Assembly: GCF_029626105.1 (NCBI RefSeq)
Contig: NZ_JARUBH010000009.1
Span: forward strand, 992,001 to 1,056,000
DNA length: 64,000 nt
Direction: 5' to 3'
DNA from: Solwaraspora sp. WMMD792
GTDB taxonomy: Bacteria > Actinomycetota > Actinomycetes > Mycobacteriales > Micromonosporaceae
Part shown: piece after piece, positions 1 through 9,075 of the stretch
Layout: every line of letters starts with the position of its first letter
Position numbering within the stretch: the first letter of the stretch is position 1
The notes under the pieces: model-generated
What the model was told of the DNA's origin: nothing
Seen by the model: the letters and a program-made list of their open reading frames with translations, nothing else
Databases searched by the model: none
Program-made: the position numbers and the translations under genes

Positions 1-1
1 C

Positions 2-151
2 AACGCGTGCCTGGAAGCCACCGTGACCGCCTCCGGCGACGTGGCGCTGCGCGACTCGGCCGAGCCGGACGGGCCCTGGCTGGACGTCGACCGGCAGCAG
101 TGGCGACGGTTCCTGCGCGGGGTCAACCGAGGCGACTTCGCCGGCCGGTAG
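2..151 (+). CDS. DUF397 domain protein, C-terminal fragment
   Basis: This is the 3' end of a gene that begins before the window. The frame reads NACLEATVTASG and then VALRDS, PDGPWLDV, W and FLRGV before a TAG stop at 149-151. This is the pattern of the small actinobacterial DUF397 family, which has a conserved valine-rich strand, an RDSK/RDSA-type turn and a W-xx-F near the end. Members usually sit beside an XRE-type regulator or an anti-sigma-like kinase; that partner would lie to the left, outside the window. Only 49 residues are visible, so the start, full length and operon are unknown. The molecular role of the family is not established. Confidence 0.8.
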   Translation, partial: NACLEATVTASGDVALRDSAEPDGPWLDVDRQQWRRFLRGVNRGDFAGR

Positions 152-327
152 GAGGCGGGTGGAGGCCGCCTCCCACCGACTCGGCCAAGGGTTCATACGC
201 GGCGCTGCCCCGGGCGGTTCACCAACCCGGCTGTGACATTCGGCATCCGTACGGGTCGATCCATCGACCGGTGTCCTCCGTACCACCTGCCGGCGTCTAC
301 CCGACGCCAGCCGCAGAGGAGGTACGG

Positions 328-1905
328 ATGCGTCGCCGCCGGATCGTCACCGCCGGAATCACCGTCGCCGCGGTCGGGCTGCTCGCCGCGGTGACCCTGC
401 CGGCCGTTGCCGGCGACGACCCGACCGACGGCGACCCCGGCACCGGTCAGCCGGCCGGCACCGACGGTCAGCCGGCCGGCGCGCACGACGACCTCGTCGA
501 CGCGCTGCGTCGCGACCTCGGCGTCAGCGCGGCGGACGCCCGGACCCGGCTGGCCACCGAACGCTGGGCCACCCGTACCGTCGACGTTCTGCGGGCCGAC
601 CTCGACGCGGCGTACGCGGGCGCGTGGATCAGCCGCGACGGCGCCGACCTCGTCGTCGCGGTGACCGACCCCGCACAGCTGGACCGGATCCGCGCCGCCG
701 GTGCCGAGGCCCGCCTGGTGGCCCGCAGCCAGCAGCAGTTGACCGGCGTGAAGGAGAGCCTGGACCGGGTGGGCGACGCCGCCAGCCCCGACCTGGCCGG
801 CTGGTACGTCGACCTGGCCGACAACACCGTGGTGCTGCTCGCCCGGCCCGGCGCCCAGGCCGCCGCCCGGGACTTCGCCGCCGCCGCCGGAGTGCCGGCC
901 GACGCGGTCCGGGTGGACGCCTCCGACGAGGCGCCGGTGCCGCTGTTCGACGTGCGCGGCGGCGACCCGTACTTCATCGGTGCCGGTGGCCGGTGCTCGG
1001 TCGGCTTCTCCGTGGTAGGCGGCTTCGTCACCGCCGGGCACTGCGGCCGCCCCGGCGACACCACCACCGGGTTCAACCGGCAGGCGCAGGGCGTGTTCCA
1101 GGCGTCGTCGTTCCCCGGCGACGACTGGGCGTTCGTCGCGGTCGACGACGACTGGACGCCGCAGCCGGTGGTCAACGACTTCAACGGCAACAACCTGCCG
1201 GTCGCCGGCAGCGTGGAAGCGCCGGTCGGGGCCAGCATCTGCCGCTCCGGGTCGACCACCGGGACCCGGTGCGGCGTGATCCGGGCCAAGGACGTCACGG
1301 TCAACTACCCGGAGGGTGCGGTCAGCGGGCTGACCCGTACCGACGTCTGCGCCGAACCCGGCGACTCCGGCGGTGCCTGGCTCTCCGGCGACCAGGCGCA
1401 GGGCGTCACCTCGGGCGGCTCCGGCAACTGCCGCACCGGTGGCGTCACCTTCTTCCAGCCGCTGGCCGAGATCCTGCAGGTCAACAACCTGACCCTGGTC
1501 ACCACCGAGGACGGTGCGGCCCCGCCGACCGGCGCGCCGACCGCCGTACCGACGTCGGCGCCGACCCAGCCGGCGGACCCGCCGCAGAGCCCGTGCGCCG
1601 ACCACACGGTGCTGCGTGACGGCGAACTGACCCGGGCCGGTGGCCGACAGATCCAGCCGGACGGACGGTTCTTCCGGGCCGGTGCCGGACGGCACAGCGC
1701 CTGCCTGCAGGCACCGGCCGGCACTGCCTTCCGGCTTACGCTGCAACGCTTCACCGCCGACGGCTGGCGTACGGTCGCCCGGGGCGACCGCGCCGGGGCC
1801 ACGGTGACCCGGTTGAGTTTCTCCGGACCCGCCGGTGCCTACCGGTACCGGGTGCAGTCCGGTCGAGGCGTGGGTGGCTACCTCCTCGGGTTCTCGGTGA
1901 ACTGA
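328..1905 (+). CDS. Secreted S1-family serine protease with prodomain (streptogrisin-like)
   Basis: A 525-residue secreted endopeptidase. The ATG at 328 is preceded by a strong AGAGGAGG site (316-323) and begins a signal peptide (MRRRR, hydrophobic core, cleavage near AVAG). Residues of about 45-210 look like an alpha-lytic/streptogrisin-type propeptide. The protease domain follows, with the triad His238 (TAGHCG), Asp266 (DDWAF) and Ser347 (GDSGGAW), and paired cysteines that suit extracellular disulfides. A Pro/Thr-rich linker near 395-420 leads to a C-terminal domain of about 100 residues resembling a pre-peptidase C-terminal or adhesion-type module. A hairpin terminator follows the gene. 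By family it should self-process and digest protein outside the cell. Its exact substrate preference cannot be read from the sequence. The frame stays open upstream to position 7, but that part reads through the DUF397 region and is not protein-like. Confidence 0.9.
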   Translation: MRRRRIVTAGITVAAVGLLAAVTLPAVAGDDPTDGDPGTGQPAGTDGQPAGAHDDLVDALRRDLGVSAADARTRLATERWATRTVDVLRADLDAAYAGAWISRDGADLVVAVTDPAQLDRIRAAGAEARLVARSQQQLTGVKESLDRVGDAASPDLAGWYVDLADNTVVLLARPGAQAAARDFAAAAGVPADAVRVDASDEAPVPLFDVRGGDPYFIGAGGRCSVGFSVVGGFVTAGHCGRPGDTTTGFNRQAQGVFQASSFPGDDWAFVAVDDDWTPQPVVNDFNGNNLPVAGSVEAPVGASICRSGSTTGTRCGVIRAKDVTVNYPEGAVSGLTRTDVCAEPGDSGGAWLSGDQAQGVTSGGSGNCRTGGVTFFQPLAEILQVNNLTLVTTEDGAAPPTGAPTAVPTSAPTQPADPPQSPCADHTVLRDGELTRAGGRQIQPDGRFFRAGAGRHSACLQAPAGTAFRLTLQRFTADGWRTVARGDRAGATVTRLSFSGPAGAYRYRVQSGRGVGGYLLGFSVN

Positions 1906-1919
1906 CCGCCACCCGCCGC

Positions 1920-1953
1920 GCCGTCCCCGGGGACCGCCCTCCCCGGGGACGGC
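1920..1953 (+). terminator. Hairpin terminator after the S1 protease
   Basis: A perfect 14-bp inverted repeat (1920-1933 and 1940-1953, arms rich in CCCCGGGG) with a 6-base loop starts 15 bases after the protease stop codon. There is no T run, which is normal for GC-rich actinobacterial terminators. Confidence 0.75.
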
Positions 1954-2035
1954 GCACTCCCCGTCGCACCGCTGAGTACGCGTACCCTGTCGGCCGTCGA
2001 CCGGCGCTCGTAGCCTGGCCTACGGGGAGGTCACC

Positions 2036-2410
2036 ATGGGCTACGAGCTGCTGACCGTCGTCATCCTGACGGCACACTTCGGGTTCCTCGCCTACCTGGC
2101 GGTCGGCGGGTTCCTGGCCTGGCGGTGGCCGCGGACGATCTGGCTGCACCTGACCGCGGCGGGTTGGGGAGTGCTGGTGGTGGCGGCCAACCTGAGCTGC
2201 CCGCTCACCGTCGCCGAGCACTGGTCCCGCCGCCGGGCCGGCCAGGTCGGCTTCGACGAGGGGTTCGTCGAGCGCTACCTGACCGGGGTGATCTACCCCG
2301 ACCAGTACGCCTGGGCGGCCCGGCTGGTGCTGGCCGGGGTCGTCGTGGTCAGCTGGGCCGGGGTGCTCAGGGCAGTTCGGCGACGGCGTCGGCGAACTGC
2401 GCCCCGGTGA
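2036..2410 (+). CDS. DUF2784 family membrane protein
   Basis: A 124-residue protein of unknown function. ATG 2036 follows GGGGAGG with good spacing, and a possible -10 box TAGCCT lies at 2011-2016. Three hydrophobic segments are visible (about residues 5-27, 38-57 and 94-113), and the motif NLSCPLTVAEHW followed by F-ERYLTGVIYP is typical of the DUF2784 family of small bacterial membrane proteins. The C-terminus is a run of arginines, probably cytoplasmic. The last 44 bases overlap the 3' end of the convergent minus-strand gene that ends at 2367, so the two transcripts are complementary at their tails. No substrate or partner can be assigned. Confidence 0.8.
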   Translation: MGYELLTVVILTAHFGFLAYLAVGGFLAWRWPRTIWLHLTAAGWGVLVVAANLSCPLTVAEHWSRRRAGQVGFDEGFVERYLTGVIYPDQYAWAARLVLAGVVVVSWAGVLRAVRRRRRRTAPR

Positions 2411-3938
2411 TCACCGCCGCGTTCACCAGCGCGGCGAGCTGCGCCCCGCTGACCCCGTACGCCAGGTCGGTGCTCACGTCGCCGGCCAGGATCAGCTCGC
2501 CGGACCCGGTGTCGTGCACATAGGCCTTCGGCAGCAGCCGGTCGTGGTTCCACGAGTTGCAGAACCGGTACGCCTCGGCCAGCCGGTCCGCCGGCAGCCG
2601 CCGGTCGGCCAGCACCCGGCTGTGCAGCACCCGCTGCTGCTCGCCGAGTCGCTCGAAGTGGATCACCGCGTGTCCCCACTTGCCACCGACCACCCCGTTG
2701 TCGTCGACGAAGTACCGGTCGCCGCGTTCGTTGAGCGCCGCCGTGATGCCCTCCAGGGTCAACGGCGAGACCACGTCCGGGGTGCCGCCCGCTGGCGGTA
2801 CGCCGACCTCGCCGCCGGTGGCCGGCTGATCGGCCGGCAGCTCGACGGCGTCGGTCAGCGGCTCGGCGGCCAGCCAGCCGGCGATCCGCCGCGACTGGTG
2901 GTCGGTGCCGTTGCGGGCGTCGAACCGGCCCGCCAGCTCGGTGGCGGCGGCGGCCAGCTGCGCGCCGAGCGTGGCCACCGGTAGGTCTGCGGCCGGCCGG
3001 TCACCGTACTCCTGCCGGTGGACCGTCTCGTCGCCGTGGCCGGCAGCGGCCGCCAGCCGGCAGACCAGGGCACCGGCGGCGGCGAACTCCATCGCCGAAG
3101 CGTCGTCGTAGGGCCGGTCGAGCCACTCCAGATGCTCCCCGAGGATCGCCAGGCCACGCTCATGCTGACCGACCGCCGCGCAGAACCGCAGATGCTCGGC
3201 CAGGTAGGGGAAGGCGTCGCGTTCGTGCCGGTGCCGCCGGTACGCCCGGACATGCGCCTGCGCCGCGTCGGCGTACCGGCCCAGCCGCAGGTACGGCATG
3301 ATCACCGCGACCAGCGCCTTCTCCGGCTGCTCGGTGCAGCCGACCGCACCGCTGAGCACCGGTTCGGCGATCGCCAGCGCCGCCTCCCACTCACCCCAGC
3401 CGGCGAGCAGCTCGGCCTGGCGGGACGGGTCGCAGCCGGCGCAGTCGCTGTTCTCGTCCCGTGGGGCCGTGCGCCACCGGTCCAGCCACTGCCGGGCCTG
3501 GGCCTCGTCGCCGACATGGTCGGCGATCTTGCAGCGCAGGTTGTACACCGCCTGCAGGCTCTGCCCACTGGCGGTGAACCGGCGCTCCATGTCGTCCAGC
3601 GCGGCCCGGGTCTGCGCCAGACCCACCCGGGGCGTGCCGCGCAGCGTGGCGACCGCCCACTTGTGGTACCAGCGCAGCAGCTCGGCGTCCCACGGCTCGA
3701 ACAGCTCCGGATAACGGTCGAAGGTGCTCAGACACCAGCCGAACGCCGGCAGCATCCGCCAGCGTTCGGTGTGGTGGTTGTACGTCTCGATCAGCGCCAT
3801 CCGCGCGTCGAAGCCGATCCGTGCCTGCCCGGCCGCGTCGGCGTGCGCGGCGATCCGTTCCAGCTCGGCGATCTTGCCGTCGCCGTCGGGCAGGTCGGTG
3901 GCCTCGTCCAGCGCCTGGACCAGCTCCTCGGCGGTCAC
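2367..3938 (-). CDS. Helical-repeat protein with C-terminal YbjN domain
   Basis: A 523-residue protein. The chosen start is GTG 3938, which overlaps the stop of the Hsp90-family gene in a GTGA (3935-3938) and so suggests translational coupling. Residues 1 to about 370 are almost entirely alpha-helical with TPR-like periodicity and many W, Y and R residues (motifs such as WYHKWAVATLRG and YLRLGRYADAAQAHVRAY). Residues of about 390-520 form a YbjN domain (GVVGGKWGH, FCNSWNHDRLLPKAYVHD). A CAGCDP motif lies near residue 165. It is the last gene of a three-gene operon. In eukaryotes TPR proteins are Hsp90 co-chaperones and YbjN has a chaperone-like fold, so a co-chaperone or client-adaptor role is an attractive inference; nothing in the sequence proves it. 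Confidence 0.8.
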   Translation of the reverse strand: MTAEELVQALDEATDLPDGDGKIAELERIAAHADAAGQARIGFDARMALIETYNHHTERWRMLPAFGWCLSTFDRYPELFEPWDAELLRWYHKWAVATLRGTPRVGLAQTRAALDDMERRFTASGQSLQAVYNLRCKIADHVGDEAQARQWLDRWRTAPRDENSDCAGCDPSRQAELLAGWGEWEAALAIAEPVLSGAVGCTEQPEKALVAVIMPYLRLGRYADAAQAHVRAYRRHRHERDAFPYLAEHLRFCAAVGQHERGLAILGEHLEWLDRPYDDASAMEFAAAGALVCRLAAAAGHGDETVHRQEYGDRPAADLPVATLGAQLAAAATELAGRFDARNGTDHQSRRIAGWLAAEPLTDAVELPADQPATGGEVGVPPAGGTPDVVSPLTLEGITAALNERGDRYFVDDNGVVGGKWGHAVIHFERLGEQQRVLHSRVLADRRLPADRLAEAYRFCNSWNHDRLLPKAYVHDTGSGELILAGDVSTDLAYGVSGAQLAALVNAAVITGAQFADAVAELP

Positions 3939-5761
3939 GGGGTCTCCTCGGTGGGGGTGCCCGGCCCGGCGGCCGGATCGGTGAAGGCCCGGTCCAGCAG
4001 GGCCAGGAAGGACCGGTTGAGCGCGGCGCTGTCCACCGCCCGCAACGGATGGTGACCGGCGAGCAGCGCCTGGCCGTACAGCGCCTCGACGGCGTTGCGC
4101 AGCGCCGCTCCCGCCGGTTGCCCGGCGAGCCGGCGGATCAGCGGGTGCCGCCAGTTGAAGACCAGCTCCGGGCGGTGGTCGACGTCGACATCGGCGAACG
4201 CGGACAGCACCTCCGACCACAGCTCGTCGGAGCCGGCCACCGCACGGCGCACACTGTCCTGCTCGCGGGCGGCCTGGCCGAGGACGTACAGGGCCGGCAC
4301 CGTGACCGGGTCGAACTGCCGCAGCTGCGGTACGCAGTCCAGCTCGGCCAGCACCGCGCGGGCGGTGGCCAGGAAAGTCTCCGCCACCGCCAGCTGCCCG
4401 GGCGAAAGACTCTCCAACCGGGCGGCCAGCTCGCCAGGGTCCAGCCGGCGGGTACGGATCGCCGGGTCCAGCCGGGGCAGGCGCTGCAGGATCTCCGCGT
4501 CGTAGGCGTAGCCGGCGTTGACGATCGGCGTACCGGCGGCGGACGCGATCGCGGCCAGTGACCGGAACTCGTCGACCGTCTCCACGTACCGGATCATCGC
4601 CAGATGCTGGCGGAACAGCCGCAGCGGCATCATCCCCCGGCTGGTCTCGAACGGCAGCCACGAGTCGACCAGCCGCAGCATCTCGTCGTCGCGGACGGCG
4701 AGCGCCTTGACCCCGAGGTGGTGCACCCGCAGGAAAGCGGCGAGCCGTTCCGGCTGGCTGACCGACAGCTCCAGCAGCCAGCTGCGGATCTGCTCGCCGA
4801 GCCCGTCGCGGACCGCGCCGAGCAGGTCGTCCTCGTAGAGGGCCTCGCGGCTGGCGGTGGGGCGCAGCACGGAGGTGTCGACCACGCACCGGACGAAGAA
4901 CGCCCACTCCGGCAGCAGTTTGCTGGCGTCGTCGCTGAGCAGCATCCGTTTCAGGTAGACCCGGTGGCCGCCCTGGCCGACCGTCGACGCCGACGGCAGC
5001 ACGAAGCCGACGCCGACCAGCCCGGCTTCCGGCACCCGCAGGTCGATCACGTCCATCGGTCGGGCACCGAGCAGCGTCGCGCCGTAGTCCAGCAGCGCCT
5101 CCCGGCGGGCCGCCGGGTCGGCGTGGACCACCTCCCACGGGGCCTGCGGCTCGGTCAGCCGGACCGGCTCGCCTCCGGGCGGGCAGAACAGCACCGGGAC
5201 GTCCAGCAGCCGGGCGTAGTCGCGGACCAGGTCGCGGACCTGGTCGGCGGCCAGCCAGTGTCCGGCGTCGGCGCGGGGACGCAGCGTGACGGTGGTGCCG
5301 ACCGGTCCGCGTGCGGCGTCGTCGACCTCGGTGGTGTAGCGCCCGTCGGCGTACCCAATCCAGCGCACCGCCGGTCCGCCCCGGGCCGAACGGGTCACCA
5401 CCTCGACGGTGTCGGCGACCATGAAGCACGACAGCAGGCCGATGCCGAACTGGCCGAGGAAGTCCTGCCGGGCGAAGCCCAGGTCGTCCCGTTTGGAGGT
5501 ACGCCCGACGCTGGCCAGGAAGGTGTGCACCTGCGGTTCGGTCAGGCCGATGCCGTCGTCGTGCACCCGCAGGCCACCGTCGGCGGTGGGCTCGATCCGG
5601 ACGGTACCGCCGGCCCAGTCGGGCTCGGCCTCGCGCCGGGCGGTGATCGCGTCGGTGGCGTTCTGCACCAGCTCCCGGGCGAACACCCGAGGGCTGGCGT
5701 ACAGGTGGTGGCTGAGCAGGTCGACGATGCCGCGCAGATCGACCTGGAAACGGCGTTCCAT
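3935..5761 (-). CDS. Hsp90/HtpG-family ATPase
   Basis: A 608-residue chaperone-type ATPase, slightly shorter than typical HtpG. The start ATG 5761 (MERRFQVDLRG) lies 5 bases after the stop of the upstream YbjN gene. The N-terminal GHKL nucleotide-binding domain shows ELVQNATDA (Glu30, Asn34), HDDGIG (residues 67-72), the lid region and GQFGIG (103-108). The middle domain has CVVDTSVLRPTASRE, matching the HtpG region that holds the catalytic SRE arginine, so ATP hydrolysis is probably intact. The C-terminal dimerisation region is more divergent and ends in PTEETP; it lacks the eukaryotic MEEVD tail. It is flanked and coupled on both sides by YbjN-domain genes, unlike a solitary housekeeping htpG. 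I therefore call it Hsp90-family rather than htpG. Confidence 0.88.
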   Translation of the reverse strand: MERRFQVDLRGIVDLLSHHLYASPRVFARELVQNATDAITARREAEPDWAGGTVRIEPTADGGLRVHDDGIGLTEPQVHTFLASVGRTSKRDDLGFARQDFLGQFGIGLLSCFMVADTVEVVTRSARGGPAVRWIGYADGRYTTEVDDAARGPVGTTVTLRPRADAGHWLAADQVRDLVRDYARLLDVPVLFCPPGGEPVRLTEPQAPWEVVHADPAARREALLDYGATLLGARPMDVIDLRVPEAGLVGVGFVLPSASTVGQGGHRVYLKRMLLSDDASKLLPEWAFFVRCVVDTSVLRPTASREALYEDDLLGAVRDGLGEQIRSWLLELSVSQPERLAAFLRVHHLGVKALAVRDDEMLRLVDSWLPFETSRGMMPLRLFRQHLAMIRYVETVDEFRSLAAIASAAGTPIVNAGYAYDAEILQRLPRLDPAIRTRRLDPGELAARLESLSPGQLAVAETFLATARAVLAELDCVPQLRQFDPVTVPALYVLGQAAREQDSVRRAVAGSDELWSEVLSAFADVDVDHRPELVFNWRHPLIRRLAGQPAGAALRNAVEALYGQALLAGHHPLRAVDSAALNRSFLALLDRAFTDPAAGPGTPTEETP

Positions 5762-5766
5762 CCGGG

Positions 5767-6237
5767 TCAGCCCGCCAACTCGGCGACGGCGTCGCAGACC
5801 TGGCACCCGGTGGCGATCCCGCAGTCGAGCAGGTGGTCGAGCTGCGGGGCGCTGACTCCACGTTCCAACGCGGTGATCAGCTCACCGCAGACCCGGGCGG
5901 TGCCGTCGTCGTCGACGTGGACGAAGGTCTTGGGCCACAGCCGGTCGTGGTTCCACTCGTTGCAGAAGGCGTACAGCGCGGGTACGTCGTCCACGGTGAA
6001 CAGGGTCGACGCGATGGTCCGGACCCGCAGCACCTCGCCGTTGGGTCCGAGCCGGGAGAACACGATCAGGTTGTCGTTCCACCGGCCGACCAGGTCGCCG
6101 TCGGAGTCGGCCTGGAAGTGGTAACCACGGGAGGTGAGGGTCTCGGCGATCATCGCGGTGGTCAGCGGCCGCAGCACCTGCATCGCACCACCGCCGGAGG
6201 GCGCGTCGGGCAGGTCGTCTGGGTCCGGCGGGGGCAT
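5767..6237 (-). CDS. YbjN domain protein, single domain
   Basis: A 156-residue protein that is little more than one YbjN domain. ATG 6237 is preceded by AAAGGA at suitable spacing. After an acidic, Pro-rich N-terminus of about 20 residues come [19 protein letters not shown], the LRVRT strand, [22 protein letters not shown] and [15 protein letters not shown]. The same hallmarks occur at the end of the third gene of the operon. YbjN proteins resemble type III secretion chaperones in fold, and E. coli YbjN affects stress and motility; the actinobacterial role is unknown. The stop is 5 bases before the Hsp90 gene, so this is the first gene of the operon. The 236 bases upstream, up to ftsK, are divergent and should hold its promoter. 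Confidence 0.85.
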   Translation of the reverse strand: MPPPDPDDLPDAPSGGGAMQVLRPLTTAMIAETLTSRGYHFQADSDGDLVGRWNDNLIVFSRLGPNGEVLRVRTIASTLFTVDDVPALYAFCNEWNHDRLWPKTFVHVDDDGTARVCGELITALERGVSAPQLDHLLDCGIATGCQVCDAVAELAG

Positions 6238-6459
6238 GCGGTGGTCCTTTCGGTACGGCACGTCGGACGGCGGGCCTCGCGCTCCGGCCGGCAGCCGGCG
6301 CGCGGACGGGCCGGCGATGTCCGGACGGGGGTCCGGCGATGGACGGCGTCGTCGTGGCCCGGGGGACAGTAGGGGCCGTTCGGAATGGTGGCACAGCCGC
6401 GCCGCCCCGCGTGGTTCGGACACGACCCGGAAAAGCGAGGGTTTGTATGCCGGTGGGGT

Positions 6460-6465
6460 TACCGT
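6460..6465 (+). promoter_or_regulatory. -10 box for leaderless ftsK
   Basis: TACCGT lies 8 bases before ATG 6474, the spacing expected when the transcript starts at the start codon. No convincing -35 is seen. The same hexamer serves as a -10 at lexA, nrdR and the dioxygenase-like gene in this window. Confidence 0.5.
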
Positions 6466-6473
6466 GGGACTCT

Positions 6474-8987
6474 ATGGCCGGCCGAACCTCCCAGGCGAAT
6501 CGGCGGCGTGGCGGGTCGACCAGCCGCGGCGCCGCGACCGGTCGTGCCCGGACCCCGGCCCGCAAGCGCCCGACGGCCCGTCGGCGCCCGGCCCGCAACT
6601 CGCCGGCAGTCCTGGTCGGTCGCGCGGTCGGCGCCACCTGGATGGGGCTGGCGCACGGCGTCGGCTGGGCGGTGCGTACCGCCGGTCGTCGGGCGGCCAC
6701 CGCGCGGGAGCTGAGCCCGGAGCACCGGCGTGACGGTGCCGGGCTGTTCGTACTCGGCCTGGCCATCCTCACCTCGATGGCGATCTGGTTCGGCGCGGCC
6801 GGTCCGTTCGGAGTCCGCGTCGCGGACATGATGCGGCTGTTCGTCGGCGCGATCGCGGTCGCCGTGCCGTTGCTGCTGCTGATCGGCGCGGTCCGGCTGA
6901 TGCGTGACCCACCGGAGGAGCCGGAACCCCGGGGCCGCGGGCTGGTCGGCTGGTCGGCGATGCTGGTCGCCACGGCGGGGCTGCTGCACATCGGCCAACG
7001 CCCCGACGACGACCTGCAGCGTGACTACGCCGGCGGGCTGATCGGGCTCGGCGTCGGTACGGTACTGGAGCGCACGGTCAGCTACTGGGTCGGCGTACCG
7101 CTGCTGATCCTGCTGCTGATCTTCGGTCTGCTGGTCGTCACCGCCACTCCGATCAACCGGATCCCGGAGCGGCTCGGGCTGCTCGCCGGGGTGGTGACCG
7201 GGCGAGGGCCGGAGTCCGGTCCGACCTCGGCCGACGCCAGTGACGACGCCGGTGACGACGAGACCGCCGGCGACGAGCGGGCCCGCCGCCGACCGCCGCG
7301 CCGCCGGCAGGCCAGCCGGACGGCCGACGCCCCGCCGGCACCGTCGGCCGGTGACGACGGTGCCCCGGCCGAGCCGCTCGATCTGCAGGAGACGATGGAG
7401 CTGCCGCGCCGGCCGGCGGCGAAGGTGCCGACCACCCGCACCCCGCCGGAGCCGCCGGAGCATTCCCCGACCCCGACCCGCGCCGAGCAGTTGGCGATCA
7501 CCGGGCTGTCCGGGGATTATCGCCTGCCGCCGGCCAAACTGCTGCGGACCGGGCCGCCGGCGAAGACCCGCAGCAAGGCCAACGACGAGGTGATCGCCGC
7601 GCTGCAGGGGGTGTTCGAGCAGTTCGACGTCGACGCGGCGGTCACCGGGTTCACCCGTGGCCCGACGGTGACCCGCTACGAGGTGGAGCTCGGCCACGGG
7701 GTCAAGGTGGAGCGGATCACCCAGCTCTCCCGCAACATCGCGTACGCGGTGAAGTCACCGGACGTGCGGATCCTCAGCCCGATCCCAGGCAAGAGCGCGG
7801 TCGGCGTGGAGATCCCGAACACCGACCGGGAGGACGTGTCGCTCGGCGACGTGCTGCGCTCCCGGGCCGCCAGCGCCGACCACCACCCGATGCTGGTGGC
7901 GCTCGGCAAGGACATCGAGGGCGGCTTCGTGGTGGCCAACCTGGCGAAGATGCCGCACATCCTGATCGCCGGGGCGACCGGCGCCGGCAAGTCGTCCTGC
8001 CTGAACTCGCTGCTCATCTCGATCCTCAGCCGGGCCACCCCGGACGAGGTACGGCTGCTGCTGATCGACCCCAAACGGGTCGAGATGACCGGGTACGAGG
8101 GCATCCCGCACCTGGTCACCCCGATCGTGACCAACCCCAAGAAGGCGGCCGAGTCGCTGGAGTGGGTGGTACGCGAGATGGACATGCGCTACGACGACCT
8201 GGCCGCGAACGGCGTCCGGCACATCGACGACTACAACCGCAAGGTACGGGCCGGGGAGATCACCGCTCCCCCCGGCAGCGAGCGGGAGATCCGGCCGTAC
8301 CCGTACCTGCTGGTGATCGTCGACGAGCTGGCCGACCTGATGATGGTCGCCCCCCGGGACGTGGAGGACTCGGTCGTCCGGATCACCCAGCTCGCCCGGG
8401 CCGCCGGCATCCACCTGGTGCTGGCCACCCAGCGGCCGTCGGTGGACGTGGTGACCGGCCTGATCAAGGCGAACGTGCCGTCCCGGCTGGCCTTCGCCAC
8501 GTCGTCGCTGTCCGATTCGCGGGTCATCCTGGACCAGCCGGGCGCCGAGAAGCTGATCGGCCGGGGCGACGGCCTGTTCCTGCCGATGGGGGCGTCGAAA
8601 CCGCTGCGTATCCAGGGTGCCTGGGTCAGCGAGAAGGAAATCGACGAGATCGTCGCCTTCTGCAAGAAGCAGCGCGAGCCGGAGTTCCGCCCCGACGTGC
8701 TCACCACCGCCCAGGAGAACAAGAAGAAGATCGACGAGGACGTCGGCGACGATCTCGACCTGCTGGTCCAGGCGATCGAGCTGGTGGTGACCTCGCAGTT
8801 CGGGTCGACCTCGATGCTGCAGCGCAAACTGCGGGTCGGGTTCGCCAAAGCGGGCCGGTTGATGGATCTGATGGAGACCCGGGGCATTGTCGGGCCGTCC
8901 GAGGGTTCCAAGGCCCGCGACGTCCTGGTCAAGCCGGACGAGCTGGAGGACGCGCTGACGAGTCTGCGGGCCGTCGAGGCGAGCTGA
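6474..8987 (+). CDS. ftsK: FtsK/SpoIIIE DNA translocase
   Basis: An 837-residue septal DNA pump that moves chromosomes through the closing septum or into spores. The N-terminus is basic (repeated RRR and RKR), followed by four membrane segments between about residues 85 and 240, then an acidic, Pro-rich linker. The motor follows: Walker A GATGAGKS at residues 500-507, Walker B-type [13 protein letters not shown], and [24 protein letters not shown] with the sensor arginine. The last 65 residues are the winged-helix gamma domain ([34 protein letters not shown]), which reads KOPS/SRS-type sequences. I chose ATG 6474 because TACCGT lies 8 bases upstream; ATG 6447, with an upstream GCGAGGG, is an alternative that adds nine residues. 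Confidence 0.95.
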   Translation: MAGRTSQANRRRGGSTSRGAATGRARTPARKRPTARRRPARNSPAVLVGRAVGATWMGLAHGVGWAVRTAGRRAATARELSPEHRRDGAGLFVLGLAILTSMAIWFGAAGPFGVRVADMMRLFVGAIAVAVPLLLLIGAVRLMRDPPEEPEPRGRGLVGWSAMLVATAGLLHIGQRPDDDLQRDYAGGLIGLGVGTVLERTVSYWVGVPLLILLLIFGLLVVTATPINRIPERLGLLAGVVTGRGPESGPTSADASDDAGDDETAGDERARRRPPRRRQASRTADAPPAPSAGDDGAPAEPLDLQETMELPRRPAAKVPTTRTPPEPPEHSPTPTRAEQLAITGLSGDYRLPPAKLLRTGPPAKTRSKANDEVIAALQGVFEQFDVDAAVTGFTRGPTVTRYEVELGHGVKVERITQLSRNIAYAVKSPDVRILSPIPGKSAVGVEIPNTDREDVSLGDVLRSRAASADHHPMLVALGKDIEGGFVVANLAKMPHILIAGATGAGKSSCLNSLLISILSRATPDEVRLLLIDPKRVEMTGYEGIPHLVTPIVTNPKKAAESLEWVVREMDMRYDDLAANGVRHIDDYNRKVRAGEITAPPGSEREIRPYPYLLVIVDELADLMMVAPRDVEDSVVRITQLARAAGIHLVLATQRPSVDVVTGLIKANVPSRLAFATSSLSDSRVILDQPGAEKLIGRGDGLFLPMGASKPLRIQGAWVSEKEIDEIVAFCKKQREPEFRPDVLTTAQENKKKIDEDVGDDLDLLVQAIELVVTSQFGSTSMLQRKLRVGFAKAGRLMDLMETRGIVGPSEGSKARDVLVKPDELEDALTSLRAVEAS

Positions 8988-9063
8988 CCGCACTGGTACG
9001 GTCGGCTGACCGATCGGATCGTCCGGCACCGCGCCGCCCGGCCGCCGTACGCCGGTGGCCCGG

Positions 9064-9069
9064 TACCCT
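9064..9069 (+). promoter_or_regulatory. -10 box for leaderless rimO
   Basis: TACCCT at 9064-9069 is followed by 6 bases and then GTG 9076. There is no Shine-Dalgarno sequence before this GTG, so transcription probably begins at the start codon. This decides the start over ATG 9055. Confidence 0.55.
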
Positions 9070-9075
9070 CGTCAG

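Noticed and set aside
3939-5861. An open minus frame that continues upstream of the helical-repeat/YbjN gene
   Set aside because: It runs out of frame through the Hsp90 gene, giving Arg/Pro-rich nonsense; only the part from GTG 3938 is coding.
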